Assembly: GCF_001598695.1 (NCBI RefSeq)
Contig: NZ_BCZK01000019.1
Location: 35,786 to 99,785 of the forward strand
Direction: 5' to 3'
Source of the DNA: Klebsiella oxytoca NBRC 105695
GTDB lineage: Bacteria; Pseudomonadota; Gammaproteobacteria; Enterobacterales; Enterobacteriaceae
DNA length: 64,000 bases
Shown: positions 1 through 9,966 of the stretch, piece after piece
Position numbering within the stretch: the stretch's first letter is position 1
Layout of the letters: every line of letters begins with the position of its first letter
Program-made: the position numbers and the translations under genes
Notes under the pieces: generated by a model
Seen by the model: the letters and a program-made list of their open reading frames with translations, nothing else
Database searches by the model: none
What the model was told of the DNA's origin: nothing

Positions 1-366
<366 letters not shown>

Positions 367-380
367 GTTGACCCCATATG

Positions 381-415
381 CCTGAAAAGAAAACAGGCGC
401 TATTTTCAGCGCCTG
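381..415 (-). terminator. Rho-independent terminator of pldA
   Basis: An 8-bp perfect inverted repeat (394-401 with 408-415, six-base loop) is followed on the minus strand by a T-rich run (TTTTCTTTTC). It lies directly after the pldA stop codon and before recQ, both on the minus strand. Confidence 0.8.
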
Positions 416-433
416 AGAGCCAGAGTGCAACGA

Positions 434-1306
434 TTAAAACAGATCGTTGAGCATCAGCCCGACGCCGACGCGGGTTTGATTAAAGTTATAATCGATAAGC
501 GACTCGCCATAACCGCTATAGACCTGAGTATAGACGCGCACGTGTTTGGTGATCGGATAGCTTACCCCAAGCTCGGCGCCGCCGTAGCCGGTATTCCAGT
601 TATATTGCCCCTGAGCGCTGAGAATAGCGTCGCCCAGCTGGTAGCCCACTTTCAGCCGGTAATAACCCATATATTTGGTGATATCCGGGTTATCGTCGGT
701 GCTGCCAATCACGTACCAGGGCTTCACCTCGACCAGCCAGTTGCCATTTTGCGCCATCAGTCGAGTATAGAGGCGATTCCAGCTGCGGGAAGTGGGATCG
801 GAACGACCGTTAGAGTCGTGGTTATAACCCATTTCAACGTCGCGCAGCGTCCAGCCAGCAAATGAGTAATCGGTCGCAAACCCGAGGAACAGCTGCGGCT
901 CGTAGTTGGTTTCGCGAAACGGCGCGGACTCTTTGCTGTTGGAGAGCTGCCACCAGGATTTTTGCGTATAAGAAGCGCCCAGCAGCGAATTCTCGCCCAA
1001 AATCCCGCGCCATAATGGAAACGCCAGGCTAAGCTGGAACTTCACTTCGTCTTTACGCGCGTTTTCAGCCCAGTCGTAGCTGCGAATCGCTTCTTTATTG
1101 AGATCGCTGGTCCATGTATAGAGCAGATAGTTGCTCTCGTAGGGATAGAGCAGGAAGGGATTATCATGGTCCTGTAACAGGTTGGCGATAATACTCCCGC
1201 GAACGGCCGGAGTGTGGTGGACCTGTTTATTCACCGGCGCGTCCTGCGCCAGAACGCCGGCCGGAAGCGCAACAAGCGCCAGCAGGCAGGCCAAAGAGAT
1301 ACGCAT
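434..1306 (-). CDS. pldA: Outer membrane phospholipase A (OMPLA)
   Basis: PldA is a calcium-dependent outer-membrane phospholipase that dimerises and removes misplaced phospholipid from the outer leaflet. The protein is 290 residues; the ATG at 1306 has a good AGGAGA ribosome site and begins a typical signal peptide (MRISLACLLALVAL...VLAQ). The catalytic His-Ser-Asn region is intact in GYNHDSNGRSDPTSRSWN, and the C-terminus ends in Phe as expected for a beta-barrel. An upstream in-frame start at 1357 would only add residues before the signal peptide and is not used. Divergent from yigI. Confidence 0.95.
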   Translation of the reverse strand: MRISLACLLALVALPAGVLAQDAPVNKQVHHTPAVRGSIIANLLQDHDNPFLLYPYESNYLLYTWTSDLNKEAIRSYDWAENARKDEVKFQLSLAFPLWRGILGENSLLGASYTQKSWWQLSNSKESAPFRETNYEPQLFLGFATDYSFAGWTLRDVEMGYNHDSNGRSDPTSRSWNRLYTRLMAQNGNWLVEVKPWYVIGSTDDNPDITKYMGYYRLKVGYQLGDAILSAQGQYNWNTGYGGAELGVSYPITKHVRVYTQVYSGYGESLIDYNFNQTRVGVGLMLNDLF

Positions 1307-1461
1307 TGCTGTTCTCCTGGATGGATATTTATTATTTCTGTTTAACCCAGGCAGCATTCTACCTATTTATACGTCTTCTGACCTGTTATCCGTTCTTAAA
1401 GTAGAAATCAATATTTTAGAAGCATAAAATCAACATTTCATTAACCTATGGAAATGTTGTT

Positions 1462-1926
1462 ATGTCTGAACTGACCGCCGCCGCCGCCCTGAAGCTGGTG
1501 GGAGAAATCTTCGTCTACCACATGCCCTTTAATCGCGCCTTAGGGCTGGAGCTGGAGCGCTATGAAAAAGAGTTCGCCCAGCTGAGTTTCAACAACCAAC
1601 CAATGATGGTCGGCAACTGGGCGCAGAGTATTTTACATGGCGGAGTGATTGCCTCAGCGCTGGACGTCGCGGCGGGGCTGGTATGCGTCGGCAGCACCCT
1701 GACTCGCCACGACACCATCAATGAAGAAGAGCTGCGCCAGCGCCTGTCGCGGATGGGCACCATCGATCTGCGCGTCGACTACCTGCGTCCGGGTCGTGGG
1801 GAGCGCTTTACCGCCACCAGCAGCCTGCTGCGCGCCGGTAACAAGGTGGCGGTGGCCCGCGTCGAACTGCATAACGAAGAGCAGGTGTATATCGCCAGCG
1901 CTACGGCGACGTATATGGTGGGTTGA
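1462..1926 (+). CDS. yigI: Hotdog-fold acyl-CoA thioesterase YigI
   Basis: A 154-residue single-domain hotdog protein closely matching E. coli YigI, reported to be an acyl-CoA thioesterase. The central hotdog helix with the family signature [17 protein letters not shown] is at about residues 50-66, and the C-terminal strand [12 protein letters not shown] is typical. The gene is divergent from pldA; the 155-bp gap carries both promoters. rarD follows 49 bp downstream on the same strand. No strong Shine-Dalgarno precedes the start. Confidence 0.9.
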   Translation: MSELTAAAALKLVGEIFVYHMPFNRALGLELERYEKEFAQLSFNNQPMMVGNWAQSILHGGVIASALDVAAGLVCVGSTLTRHDTINEEELRQRLSRMGTIDLRVDYLRPGRGERFTATSSLLRAGNKVAVARVELHNEEQVYIASATATYMVG

Positions 1927-1975
1927 TCGGCTTAAATCGAGTAACATCATTCTCTTTGGCAATGGATTTGTACCG

Positions 1976-2869
1976 ATGGACGCTAAACAAACGCGGGTGG
2001 GGGTTCTCCTGGCCCTGGCCGCCTATTTTATCTGGGGTATCGCGCCAGCGTACTTCAAGCTTATCTACTATGTTCCCGCCGATGAAATTCTGACTCACCG
2101 CGTGATCTGGTCCTTCTTCTTTATGGTCGCGCTAATCAGCATCAGTCGTCAGTGGCCGCAGGTCAAAAGGCTACTGAAAACGCCGAAGAAGGTGTTTCTA
2201 CTGGCCCTGTCTGCCGTGCTGGTGGGCGGTAACTGGCTGCTGTTTATCTGGGCGGTCAATAACCATCATATGCTGGAAGCCAGCCTGGGCTACTTTATCA
2301 ACCCGCTGGTGAATATTCTGCTGGGGATGATCTTCCTCGGGGAGCGTTTTCGTCGGATGCAGTGGCTGGCGGTGCTGCTGGCCGCCTGCGGCGTTCTGGT
2401 GCAGCTCTGGACTTTTGGCTCGTTGCCGATTATCGCGCTGGGCCTGGCGTTCAGCTTCGCTTTTTATGGTCTGCTACGTAAAAAGATCGCCGTGGATGCA
2501 CAAACCGGCATGCTGTTTGAAACGCTCTGGCTGCTGCCGGTCGCCGCGATTTATCTGTTTGGTATAGCCGATAGCCCGACCAGCCATATGGGGCAGAACC
2601 CGTGGTCGCTGAACCTGCTGCTGATGGCGGCGGGCGTGGTCACCACTATTCCGCTGCTGTGCTTTACCGGCGCGGCGACCCGCCTGCGCCTTTCTACGCT
2701 GGGCTTCTTCCAGTATATCGGCCCAACGCTGATGTTCCTGCTGGCGGTGACCTTCTACGGCGAGGTGCCGGGAGCGGATAAGATGGTGACCTTTGCTTTT
2801 ATCTGGGTGGCGCTGGCGATTTTCGTAATGGATGCGGTTTACACAATACGTCGTACGCGTAGGGCATAA
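1976..2869 (+). CDS. rarD: EamA-family transporter RarD
   Basis: A 297-residue inner-membrane protein of the DMT/EamA superfamily with about ten hydrophobic helices (for example FFFMVALISI, LLMAAGVVTTIPLL), matching E. coli RarD (296 aa). Annotated as chloramphenicol-sensitive protein in E. coli; the natural substrate is unknown. The start at ATG 1976 (MDAKQTRVGVL) agrees with the family; the longer open frame upstream overlaps yigI in another frame and is not coding. Confidence 0.93.
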   Translation: MDAKQTRVGVLLALAAYFIWGIAPAYFKLIYYVPADEILTHRVIWSFFFMVALISISRQWPQVKRLLKTPKKVFLLALSAVLVGGNWLLFIWAVNNHHMLEASLGYFINPLVNILLGMIFLGERFRRMQWLAVLLAACGVLVQLWTFGSLPIIALGLAFSFAFYGLLRKKIAVDAQTGMLFETLWLLPVAAIYLFGIADSPTSHMGQNPWSLNLLLMAAGVVTTIPLLCFTGAATRLRLSTLGFFQYIGPTLMFLLAVTFYGEVPGADKMVTFAFIWVALAIFVMDAVYTIRRTRRA

Positions 2870-2885
2870 AGCCAGACCGGTACGC

Positions 2886-2911
2886 AAAAAAGGAGCCGAA
2901 GCTCCTTTTTT
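2886..2911. terminator. Bidirectional terminator between rarD and corA
   Basis: The palindrome AGGAGC-CGAA-GCTCCT is flanked by an A run on the left and a T run on the right, so it can terminate both rarD (+) and corA (-). It touches the corA stop codon. Confidence 0.85.
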
Positions 2912-3861
2912 TACAGCCAGTTTTTACGCTTAAAGTACAGATAGGGCGCCAGGCCAGCGAGCATCATAAAGACAATCGCGCCGGGATAGCCAAAGCTCCA
3001 GTGCAGCTCAGGCATAAACTCAAAGTTCATGCCATAGCTGGAAGCCACCAGGGTCGGCGGCAGGAAGACGACGGAGACGACCGAGAAGATCTTGATGATG
3101 CGGTTCTGCTCGATGTTGATAAAACCCATCGCCGCCTGCATCAGGAAGTTAACCTTCTGGAACAGCGATTCATTGTGCGGCAGCAGGGATTCGATATCTC
3201 GCAGGATTTCGCGCGCCTGCTCCAGCTGCCCTGCCGGCAGACGGGCCTTGCGTACGAGGAAGTTCAGCGCGCGCTGGGTATCCATCAGACACAGGCGGAC
3301 TTTCCAGCCGATATCTTCCTGTTCCGCCAGCGTAGAGAGCGCCTCGTCGTAATCATCGCCCTGACGACCTTCCATAATCACCCGGCTAAGCTTTTCCAGG
3401 TCGCTGTAGATGTTTTCGATTTCATCCGCCAGCTGCTCGATTTTGGTTTCGAACAGGTCCAGCAGTAGCTCGTAGGCGTTGCCGTCCACCATCGACTGGT
3501 TGCGGGCGCGCATGCGATACAGGCGGAAAGCGGGCAGCTCCCGCTCGCGCAGGGTGAACAGACGGCCTTCGCGGATAGTAAACGCCACGGTAGAGTTACC
3601 GGCGTGATCCTCAGCATCTTCAAAAAAGAAAAATGAGTGGATATGCAGACCGTCTTCATCCTCAAAGAAACGCGCTGACGCTTCGATGTCTTCCAGCTCC
3701 GGGCGCGTCGCCAGGTTCTGGCCCAATTCCGTTTGCACACGGCTTCGTTCATCGTCGTCAGGCTCGACCAGATCGACCCACACCGAACTGGCGAGGTGCT
3801 TGATCTCGTCGGCTTCCAGACGCGTTAAACGATTGTTTTCCAGTTGAAATGCGCTCAGCAT
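2911..3861 (-). CDS. corA: Magnesium/cobalt transporter CorA
   Basis: CorA is the pentameric constitutive Mg2+ (also Co2+, Ni2+) channel of the inner membrane. The 316-residue product starts at ATG 3861 ([12 protein letters not shown]) preceded by GGAG, the same length as in E. coli. The signature GMN motif ([12 protein letters not shown]) ends the first transmembrane helix near the C-terminus, and the last helix ends in YFKRKNWL. Five more N-terminal residues are possible from an upstream start but not conserved. The long leader (3862-4100) carries a corL-like ORF and a hairpin, consistent with leader control as described for Salmonella corA. Confidence 0.97.
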   Translation of the reverse strand: MLSAFQLENNRLTRLEADEIKHLASSVWVDLVEPDDDERSRVQTELGQNLATRPELEDIEASARFFEDEDGLHIHSFFFFEDAEDHAGNSTVAFTIREGRLFTLRERELPAFRLYRMRARNQSMVDGNAYELLLDLFETKIEQLADEIENIYSDLEKLSRVIMEGRQGDDYDEALSTLAEQEDIGWKVRLCLMDTQRALNFLVRKARLPAGQLEQAREILRDIESLLPHNESLFQKVNFLMQAAMGFINIEQNRIIKIFSVVSVVFLPPTLVASSYGMNFEFMPELHWSFGYPGAIVFMMLAGLAPYLYFKRKNWL

Positions 3862-3982
3862 GACCGGGACTCCCAATGCAAAAAATTATCGGACAGTTCG
3901 GTGGGCACACAGAAACAATTTGGGTTTCAGACCATTAAGCCTGACTCAGAGCGACGGGAATAGAACGGGTCGCCGACAACCG

Positions 3983-4014
3983 CTAAGGCTATCAGCATAA
4001 GAGGATAGCCTTAG
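3983..4014 (-). promoter_or_regulatory. Strong hairpin in the corA leader RNA
   Basis: A perfect 11-bp inverted repeat (3983-3993 with 4004-4014, ten-base loop) sits in the untranslated leader of corA. No T run follows, so it is not a simple intrinsic terminator. The stop codon of the upstream 18-codon ORF falls inside its first arm, so a ribosome finishing that ORF would block the stem. This fits translation-coupled leader control; the mechanism is inferred. Confidence 0.6.
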
Positions 4015-4067
4015 GAGTTGTTCCTGATGGGCAGGAAATTGAGCCAGCATCTACTGGGTGTGTCCAA
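4011..4067 (-). CDS. corL: CorL/YsgD-type leader peptide of corA
   Basis: An 18-codon ORF starting at TTG 4067 (MDTPSRCWLNFLPIRNNS) with an AGAGGA ribosome site eight bases upstream. It lies about 30 bp after the candidate corA promoter, and its TAA overlaps the leader hairpin. Salmonella corA is known to have a short leader ORF, corL, whose translation affects Rho-dependent termination before corA. I assign this by position and from memory of the small YsgD/CorL family. A second start, ATG 4050, opens a 34-codon ORF through the hairpin but has no ribosome site. Confidence 0.6.
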   Translation of the reverse strand: MDTPSRCWLNFLPIRNNS

Positions 4068-4099
4068 GGCGAATGTCCTCTTAGCGTAATCGTGCGCGC

Positions 4100-4128
4100 A
4101 TGTTACGCCAGCGCAAAAACGGCGTCAA
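4100..4128 (-). promoter_or_regulatory. Candidate corA promoter
   Basis: On the minus strand TTGACG (4128-4123), a 17-bp spacer and TAACAT (4105-4100) form a good sigma-70 promoter ahead of the corL ORF and corA. Confidence 0.65.
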
Positions 4129-4215
4129 CACGCAACGGAACGCTAAAGAGCAAATCAAGCTCCTTAACGTATAAAGGTAGCAGAATATTACAAAATAATG
4201 ATATTTTTCTTACTG

Positions 4216-6378
4216 TTACACTGTTTCCAGCCGGGCGTACGCCGCGACCAGCCATTTGATCCCCTGCCCCTGAAAGGCAACCTGCAGGCGACTGTGTTCG
4301 CCGCTGCCTTCGAGGTTCACAATGGTGCCTTCACCGAATTTGGCGTGGCGGACGCGCTGGCCCAGCTTATAGCCGGTGTCGTTTTCCGCCATCGGCGTCC
4401 CCATGCGCTGATGGCTGACCGGCCGGCTCACCGTGGCGCGCAGCCGCACCTCTTCCACGCACGACTCCGGCAGCTCGCCGATAAAGCGCGAGGGGCGATG
4501 ATAAACCTCTTTGCCGTACAGGCGACGGGTTTCCGCGTAGGTCAGCGTGAGTTTTTGCATGGCACGAGTCACGCCGACGTAGGCCAGGCGGCGTTCTTCC
4601 TCCAGGCGGCCGCCCTCATCAAGCGCCATCTGGCTCGGGAACATCCCTTCTTCCACGCCAACGATAAATACCTGCGGAAACTCCAGCCCTTTCGCCGAGT
4701 GCAAGGTCATCAGCTGTACCGCATCCTGCCAGGTGTCCGCCTGCCCTTCTCCCGCTTCCAGCGCCGCATGCGAGAGGAACGCCTGCAGCGGCATTAAATC
4801 TTCATCTTCTTCGTTGTAGCTAAACTGGCGCGTCGCCGTCACCAGCTCCTCTAAGTTTTCGATACGCGTCTGGCCCTTCTCGCCTTTCTCCTGCTCGTAC
4901 ATCATGCGCAGGCCGGAATCTTTAATGACCCGGTCGGTCTGCACGTGCAGCGGCATGTCGGCTGTCTCCTGCGCCATGGCGTCAATAAGCTCCATAAAAC
5001 GCTGCAGAGCGCTGGCAGCGCGCCCGGCGAGAACTTTCTCTTTTAACAGCTCGCGACAGGACTGCCACAGCGTCAGCTGCCGATCGCGCGAGGTCTGGCG
5101 CACCACGTCCAGCGTGCGATCGCCAATGCCGCGCGTCGGGGTATTGACCACGCGCTCAAACGCCGCATCGTCGTTACGGTTGGCAATCAGGCGCAGATAG
5201 GAGAGCGCATCTTTGATCTCCTGACGTTCGAAGAAGCGCATGCCGCCATAAATACGATAAGGCATGCTGGCCTGCAGCAACGCCTCTTCCAGCACGCGCG
5301 ACTGGGCGTTGCTGCGATACAAGATCGCGCACTGCTCCAGCGCCCCGCCGTTTTCCTGCCAGGTTTTGATACGATTGACGACAAAACGCGCCTCATCAAG
5401 ATCGTTAAACGCGCAGTAGAGCGAAATCGGCTCGCCGTCGGCGCCATCGGTCCACAGCTTTTTCCCCAGCCGTCCGCTGTTGTTCTCAATCAGGGCGTTC
5501 GCCGCGCTGAGGATATTGCTGGTCGAGCGATAGTTCTGCTCCAGACGGATAGTTTCCGCGCCGGGGAAGTCATTGAGGAAGCGCTGGATGTTTTCTACCT
5601 GCGCGCCGCGCCAGCCGTAAATCGACTGATCGTCATCGCCAACGATCATTACTTTACCGGTATCGCCCGCCAGCAGTCGGATCCACGCGTACTGAATATT
5701 GTTGGTATCCTGGAATTCATCCACCAGGATATTGGTAAAGCGCTCGCGGTAGTGCTGAAGGATATGCGGCTTGTTAAGCCACAGCTCGTGGGCGCGCAGC
5801 AGCAGCTCGGCGAAGTCCACCAGCCCCGCGCGATCGCAGGCTTCCTGATAGGCCTGGTAAACCTTCTGCCAGGTCTGCTCAACCGGATTACCGTAGCTCT
5901 GAATATGATGCGGGCGCAGCCCTTCATCTTTTTGGCCGTTGATGTACCACATCGCCTGCCGCGGCGGCCACTGCTTCTCATCGAGATTCATCGCCTTAAT
6001 CAGGCGCTTAAGCAGGCGCAGCTGATCTTCGCTGTCGAGGATCTGGAAGTCCTGCGGCAGCCCGGCGTCAAGGTGATGAGCGCGCAGCAGACGGTGCGCC
6101 AGACCATGGAAAGTGCCGACCCACATACCGCCCTGAGTGGTGCCCATCAGTTGACCAATACGATGACGCATTTCCGCTGCCGCTTTGTTGGTAAAGGTCA
6201 CCGCCATGATGGAGTAAGGGGAACAGTTCTCAACGCTCAGCAGCCAGGCGATGCGGTGTACCAGGACGCGCGTCTTGCCGCTGCCCGCTCCTGCCAGAAC
6301 CAGCATATTAGTACGTGATGCCGCAACGGCTTCACGCTGTTTGTCATTGAGGCTGTCGAGCAGGTAAGAAACGTCCAT
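4216..6378 (-). CDS. uvrD: DNA helicase II UvrD
   Basis: UvrD is an SF1A 3'-5' helicase acting in nucleotide excision repair and methyl-directed mismatch repair and in removing RecA filaments. The 720-residue protein begins at MDVSYLLDSLNDKQ and carries Walker [15 protein letters not shown] (Walker B), [18 protein letters not shown] and VGVTRA motifs in order, ending in the C-terminal Tudor-like segment (KFGEGTIVN). An in-frame extension to 6408 is not conserved. It is the last gene of the lptM-dapF-yigA-xerC-yigB-uvrD cluster, but has its own SOS-controlled promoter inside yigB. Confidence 0.97.
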   Translation of the reverse strand: MDVSYLLDSLNDKQREAVAASRTNMLVLAGAGSGKTRVLVHRIAWLLSVENCSPYSIMAVTFTNKAAAEMRHRIGQLMGTTQGGMWVGTFHGLAHRLLRAHHLDAGLPQDFQILDSEDQLRLLKRLIKAMNLDEKQWPPRQAMWYINGQKDEGLRPHHIQSYGNPVEQTWQKVYQAYQEACDRAGLVDFAELLLRAHELWLNKPHILQHYRERFTNILVDEFQDTNNIQYAWIRLLAGDTGKVMIVGDDDQSIYGWRGAQVENIQRFLNDFPGAETIRLEQNYRSTSNILSAANALIENNSGRLGKKLWTDGADGEPISLYCAFNDLDEARFVVNRIKTWQENGGALEQCAILYRSNAQSRVLEEALLQASMPYRIYGGMRFFERQEIKDALSYLRLIANRNDDAAFERVVNTPTRGIGDRTLDVVRQTSRDRQLTLWQSCRELLKEKVLAGRAASALQRFMELIDAMAQETADMPLHVQTDRVIKDSGLRMMYEQEKGEKGQTRIENLEELVTATRQFSYNEEDEDLMPLQAFLSHAALEAGEGQADTWQDAVQLMTLHSAKGLEFPQVFIVGVEEGMFPSQMALDEGGRLEEERRLAYVGVTRAMQKLTLTYAETRRLYGKEVYHRPSRFIGELPESCVEEVRLRATVSRPVSHQRMGTPMAENDTGYKLGQRVRHAKFGEGTIVNLEGSGEHSRLQVAFQGQGIKWLVAAYARLETV

Positions 6379-6427
6379 TGGCACCGCCGGAAATGAGGCG
6401 CCCGGCAACGTTTGGCTCGCCGGGCTA

Positions 6428-6443
6428 CTGTTAATTTATACAG
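6428..6443 (-). promoter_or_regulatory. LexA (SOS) box of uvrD
   Basis: CTGTATAAATTAACAG (minus strand) matches the 16-bp CTG-N10-CAG LexA operator with an AT-rich centre. It sits just downstream of the -10 element, as in E. coli uvrD, so LexA should repress and DNA damage should induce the gene. Confidence 0.85.
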
Positions 6444-6454
6444 AACTACTGACG

Positions 6455-6482
6455 ATTATATCAGCGAGGTCAGAGATGCCAA
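6455..6482 (-). promoter_or_regulatory. uvrD promoter
   Basis: Minus strand TTGGCA (6482-6477), a 16-bp spacer and a perfect TATAAT (6460-6455). It lies within the 3' end of yigB, and the LexA box begins 12 bp after the -10. Confidence 0.75.
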
Positions 6483-7172
6483 CCGTGAAATTTCGATGTG
6501 CGGTAGCAGGCGGCCATCGGCGGCGCGCATCAGATCTGCGCCCTGCGGTTTGATCCAACAGGCCTGCATGCCGCAGCGAATAGCGCCTGCGACATCGGTC
6601 GTCAGATCGTCCCCGACGTGCAGAATCTGCCCCAGAGGAAGCTCCAGCCGCTCCGCTGCGAGATGATACATATCGGCAAAGGGCTTAGAGCGCCCGTCAG
6701 GGCCCGCGCGCAGCACGAAGCGGAAGTAGTCGCTCAGGCCAAAGAGTTCCGGCTGGGCGTTGCCGTTGGTAATGGCCACCAGCGGCCACTTTTCCGCCAG
6801 CTGCGCCAGCGTATCGTGCGTCTCCTGCGGAACGTCAATCAGGCTGCGCCAGTGAGCGAAATTCGCCATCGCTTCATCGGCCCCCGTTTTCGCCAGCGTC
6901 GCTGAAAGCCCGGCGTTGATCATCCCCAGCTCCAGCGCGCGGCGGCGCCATTCGGTCACATCGTGGTAAATTTCCGGCTCTGACGCCAGCAGCGTCTGGC
7001 GCAGCCGGTTAAGCTCGCTGGCGTCAAATTGGCTCAGAGAAGGGTGGTAGCTGCGCACAAAGCTCAGCGACTCATGCAGCGTCCGGTCAATCACCGGGCG
7101 GTTGTCATAAAGGGTATCGTCCAGGTCAAACGTCAATGCTGAAATCTGGCCCAGAGGTCGGTAAAAACGCAT
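6456..7172 (-). CDS. yigB: HAD-family phosphatase YigB (FMN phosphatase)
   Basis: A 238-residue haloacid-dehalogenase phosphatase; the E. coli homologue hydrolyses 5-amino-6-(5-phosphoribitylamino)uracil and FMN, a step of riboflavin metabolism. Motif [10 protein letters not shown] with the two catalytic Asp, motif II TNGNAQ, motif III Lys in GRSKPF and motif [11 protein letters not shown] are all present. ATG 7172 is preferred over ATG 7175 because the GGGGG ribosome site is better spaced; both overlap the xerC stop codon, suggesting translational coupling. The uvrD promoter and SOS box lie at or beyond its 3' end. Confidence 0.93.
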   Translation of the reverse strand: MRFYRPLGQISALTFDLDDTLYDNRPVIDRTLHESLSFVRSYHPSLSQFDASELNRLRQTLLASEPEIYHDVTEWRRRALELGMINAGLSATLAKTGADEAMANFAHWRSLIDVPQETHDTLAQLAEKWPLVAITNGNAQPELFGLSDYFRFVLRAGPDGRSKPFADMYHLAAERLELPLGQILHVGDDLTTDVAGAIRCGMQACWIKPQGADLMRAADGRLLPHIEISRLASLTSLI

Positions 7173-8074
7173 CATTTCCCCCGTTTGGCGCGCGGATGTG
7201 CCGCATCGTACACCGACGCAAGGTGTTGAAAATCGAGATGGGTATAGATTTGAGTGGTGGAAAGGTTAGCATGGCCCAGCAGCTCCTGCACCCCGCGCAG
7301 ATCGCCGCTCGACTCCAGCATATGGGTCGCGAAGGAGTGGCGCAGCTTATGCGGGTGCACGTGGCTGTTGAGCCCCTGCTTTATGCCCCATTCGGCAAAG
7401 CGCTTTTGCACGTTGCGCGCGGAAATTCGCTTCCCCAGTTTAGATAAGAACAGGGCGTCCTCATCGGCACCGAACAGTCCGCGCAGATCGAGCCAGTGCT
7501 CAATCCACACCACCGCATTGCGGCCAATCGGCAGGCGGCGCTCTTTGCTGCCTTTGCCCATCACCCACACCTCGCCGGATTCCAGATCGAGGTGCTTAAT
7601 ATCGAGATTCACCAGCTCCGAAAGACGCAACCCCGCGCCGTACATCACTTCCAGCATCGCTCTGTCGCGTACCGCCAGCGGATCGTTGAGATCGATATCC
7701 AGCAGCCGATTAACGTCGTCGACGTCGATATTTTTCGGTAGATGGCGGGGTATTTTCGGCGCCGAAATCCCCTTCGCCGGATTCGCGGCCAGTTCACCCT
7801 GGCTCACCAGCCAGTCAAAGAAGCTGCGTAAGGCCGAGAGACGTAAGGCCAGGCTGGCAGGCCCCAGCCCCTGACGACGGCTGCGCACCGCCAGGCTACG
7901 GACCTGGGCGGCATCACACTGCTGCCAGCTTTTCAGCCCGGCGCTATCCGCCAGCGCGATAAGCGTTTCCAGCTGGCGGCGATAGTTCAGCAGCGTTATC
8001 GGGCTCAGCTGACGCTCGACGCCGAGATAGCGTAAGAAGCGTTCTACGGGAGCAAACAGAGGCGAGTCGGTCAT
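7172..8074 (-). CDS. xerC: Tyrosine recombinase XerC
   Basis: XerC with XerD resolves chromosome dimers at dif under FtsK control. The 300-residue protein has the N-terminal SAM-like core-binding domain (about residues 5-95) and a catalytic domain with Arg in GAGLRLSEL, Lys in [30 protein letters not shown] and the tyrosine nucleophile in IYTH. The length agrees with the family. It overlaps yigA upstream and yigB downstream by four and one bases in ATGA-type junctions, so it is cotranscribed with dapF. Confidence 0.96.
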   Translation of the reverse strand: MTDSPLFAPVERFLRYLGVERQLSPITLLNYRRQLETLIALADSAGLKSWQQCDAAQVRSLAVRSRRQGLGPASLALRLSALRSFFDWLVSQGELAANPAKGISAPKIPRHLPKNIDVDDVNRLLDIDLNDPLAVRDRAMLEVMYGAGLRLSELVNLDIKHLDLESGEVWVMGKGSKERRLPIGRNAVVWIEHWLDLRGLFGADEDALFLSKLGKRISARNVQKRFAEWGIKQGLNSHVHPHKLRHSFATHMLESSGDLRGVQELLGHANLSTTQIYTHLDFQHLASVYDAAHPRAKRGK

Positions 8075-8778
8075 GCGCGTTCAATCCAGCGCTCCAGCAA
8101 TCCCGGGAGCATCGACGCGATTTCCTGCAATAGCTGCGTTCCCTGCCCTTGCTGATAGTGCTGGGGGTCGCGACTGCTGAATATCATCACACCGGGAGCG
8201 TCGTCTCCCCCCAGCAGCGACATCGCCACCGATCCGATGGCTTTAGCTTCCGGCAGCACGACCAGCAGCTCGGGGCCGTTTAAAGCGCCAAGATAATGGC
8301 GCTGTTGTCCAAGACGCTGAATGCGAATAGGCTCAAACGCCTGACGGCTTATCGCCAGATGAGTGAATTTGGAAGGCGCGCCGAGCCGCCAGCGGTCGGG
8401 AAACAGGCGCACCGTGGCGCCCGCCAGACCCAGCTCGCGCGCCCAGCGATGAAAGCGGTTCAGCATTTCGTCAAGGCTATCGGCCGCCGCCAGCCGCGTT
8501 TGCAGGTGAAACAGGCGCTGAAACAGGCTTTCGTTAGCCGTCGCCTGCTCCATCAGCAGCGTCATATTTTCTTCCAGCACGTTGATATGGTTCCGCGCCC
8601 GCGCCATGTGCCACTCCACCAGCGAGACCGAACCACGCACCGGATGCGGCACTGACATGTGTTCCACCAGCGCCGCATTACGAATAAAGAATTCAGGATG
8701 TTGCAACAGATAGTCCACCACTGCGCGATCGTTTAGCTCGCTGGCAAGTTCCTGTTGTTCTTCCCCGACTTGTTTCAT
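8071..8778 (-). CDS. yigA: DUF484 (GAF-like) protein YigA
   Basis: A 235-residue cytoplasmic protein of the DUF484 family, always found between dapF and xerC in gammaproteobacteria. The N-terminal half is helical ([19 protein letters not shown], then a coiled-coil-like [20 protein letters not shown]); the C-terminal half resembles a GAF fold. The function is not known. It overlaps dapF and xerC by four bases each, indicating one translationally coupled operon. Confidence 0.9.
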   Translation of the reverse strand: MKQVGEEQQELASELNDRAVVDYLLQHPEFFIRNAALVEHMSVPHPVRGSVSLVEWHMARARNHINVLEENMTLLMEQATANESLFQRLFHLQTRLAAADSLDEMLNRFHRWARELGLAGATVRLFPDRWRLGAPSKFTHLAISRQAFEPIRIQRLGQQRHYLGALNGPELLVVLPEAKAIGSVAMSLLGGDDAPGVMIFSSRDPQHYQQGQGTQLLQEIASMLPGLLERWIERA

Positions 8779-9599
8779 AAATGAATAAATCCGTCATAGA
8801 CATGTGCCGCCGGGCCAGTCATATACAACGGTTGGCCCGGACCTTTCCAGGCGATATCCAGACGCCCGCCGGGTAATTCCACGCGGACCTCCTCGCCCAG
8901 TAATCCCTGCTGGATACCGACTGCCGCCGCCGCACAGGCGCCGCTGCCGCAGGCCTGAGTTTCCCCCGCACCGCGTTCATACACGCGCAGGCGAATATGA
9001 GAGCGGCTGATCACCTGCATAAAGCCGATGTTCGCCCGCTCCGGGAAGCGCTCGTGGTTTTCCATCACCGGGCCGAGCGTTTCCACCGTCGCGGTTTCCA
9101 CATCATCAACCTGGATAACGCAGTGCGGGTTACCCATCGACACCACGCCGCACAATACTGTCTGTTCAGCGGCGCGCATAATATAGGTCTTTTCCGCTTT
9201 GTTGGCGCGGAACGGCACCTGGGACGGTTCGAAGTTTGGCTCACCCATATTGACGCGCACCAGATCGTCTTCCGTGACGCTTAATACCATACGGCCATTC
9301 GAGGTACTGACGCGGATATCACGTTTATTGGTCAGGCCTTTCAGACGCACAAAGCGGGCGAAACAGCGCGCGCCGTTGCCGCATTGCGCCACTTCGCTAC
9401 CGTCGGCATTGAAGATACGATAGTGGAAGTCGAGCTCCGGATCGTAAGGCGGCTCCACCACCAGCAGCTGATCGAAACCCACGCCAAGATGCCGATCCGC
9501 CAGACGACGGATCAGTTCAGGTGAGAAAAAAACATTCTGCGTTACTGCGTCAACGACCATAAAGTCGTTACCCAGGCCATGCATTTTAGAGAACTGCAT
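8775..9599 (-). CDS. dapF: Diaminopimelate epimerase DapF
   Basis: Converts LL- to meso-diaminopimelate for peptidoglycan and lysine synthesis; PLP-independent, using two cysteines. The 274-residue sequence has both active-site motifs, CGNGARC (first Cys) and [10 protein letters not shown] (second Cys), in the two mirror-image halves, and the conserved start [16 protein letters not shown]. It follows lptM by 25 bp and overlaps yigA. Confidence 0.97.
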   Translation of the reverse strand: MQFSKMHGLGNDFMVVDAVTQNVFFSPELIRRLADRHLGVGFDQLLVVEPPYDPELDFHYRIFNADGSEVAQCGNGARCFARFVRLKGLTNKRDIRVSTSNGRMVLSVTEDDLVRVNMGEPNFEPSQVPFRANKAEKTYIMRAAEQTVLCGVVSMGNPHCVIQVDDVETATVETLGPVMENHERFPERANIGFMQVISRSHIRLRVYERGAGETQACGSGACAAAAVGIQQGLLGEEVRVELPGGRLDIAWKGPGQPLYMTGPAAHVYDGFIHL

Positions 9600-9624
9600 T
9601 TTCTACTCCAGCTGCGCGGAACTG

Positions 9625-9828
9625 TCAGTAATTCACCTGGGTCGGGCCACCGCTATCGCCGCGATCGTTACGATCCGGCGTAGAGCTCTGGATACCGCTA
9701 TCAACCGGCTTAGTCGGCGGAGGCGCCGTTTTATCCGCCGGCGGGAAGTAAAGCGGCCCTTTCAGACCACAGCCGCTAAGGCTGAGAACCGCTAATAAAA
9801 CGGCAAGCGCTGGGAAAACGTTTTTCAT
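9625..9828 (-). CDS. lptM: Small lipoprotein LptM (YifL)
   Basis: A 67-residue lipoprotein with signal peptide and lipobox LSGC, followed by the conserved GLKGPLYFPPADK stretch. LptM (YifL) assists assembly of the LptDE lipopolysaccharide translocon at the outer membrane. The start at ATG 9828 (MKNVFPAL) matches the E. coli length; the in-frame start at 9849 would put polar residues ahead of the signal peptide. The C-terminal half is Pro/Asp-rich and probably flexible. First gene of the dapF operon and divergent from cyaY. Confidence 0.93.
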   Translation of the reverse strand: MKNVFPALAVLLAVLSLSGCGLKGPLYFPPADKTAPPPTKPVDSGIQSSTPDRNDRGDSGGPTQVNY

Positions 9829-9966
9829 GGATAGTTGCCCGTGATTCATTCTTACTGCTTTCTATCATCGCAGGAGAAGACGTAAAAGCAAGCGTTTAGC
9901 ATCCCACTGCGCGCGCTTTTGTTTCGCGCTATACTGCCGCCACTATCAAAAAAGCGGGAAAGAACC

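Noticed and set aside
1721..1975. N-terminal extension of rarD
   Set aside because: It overlaps yigI in another frame and ends before the conserved RarD start at 1976.
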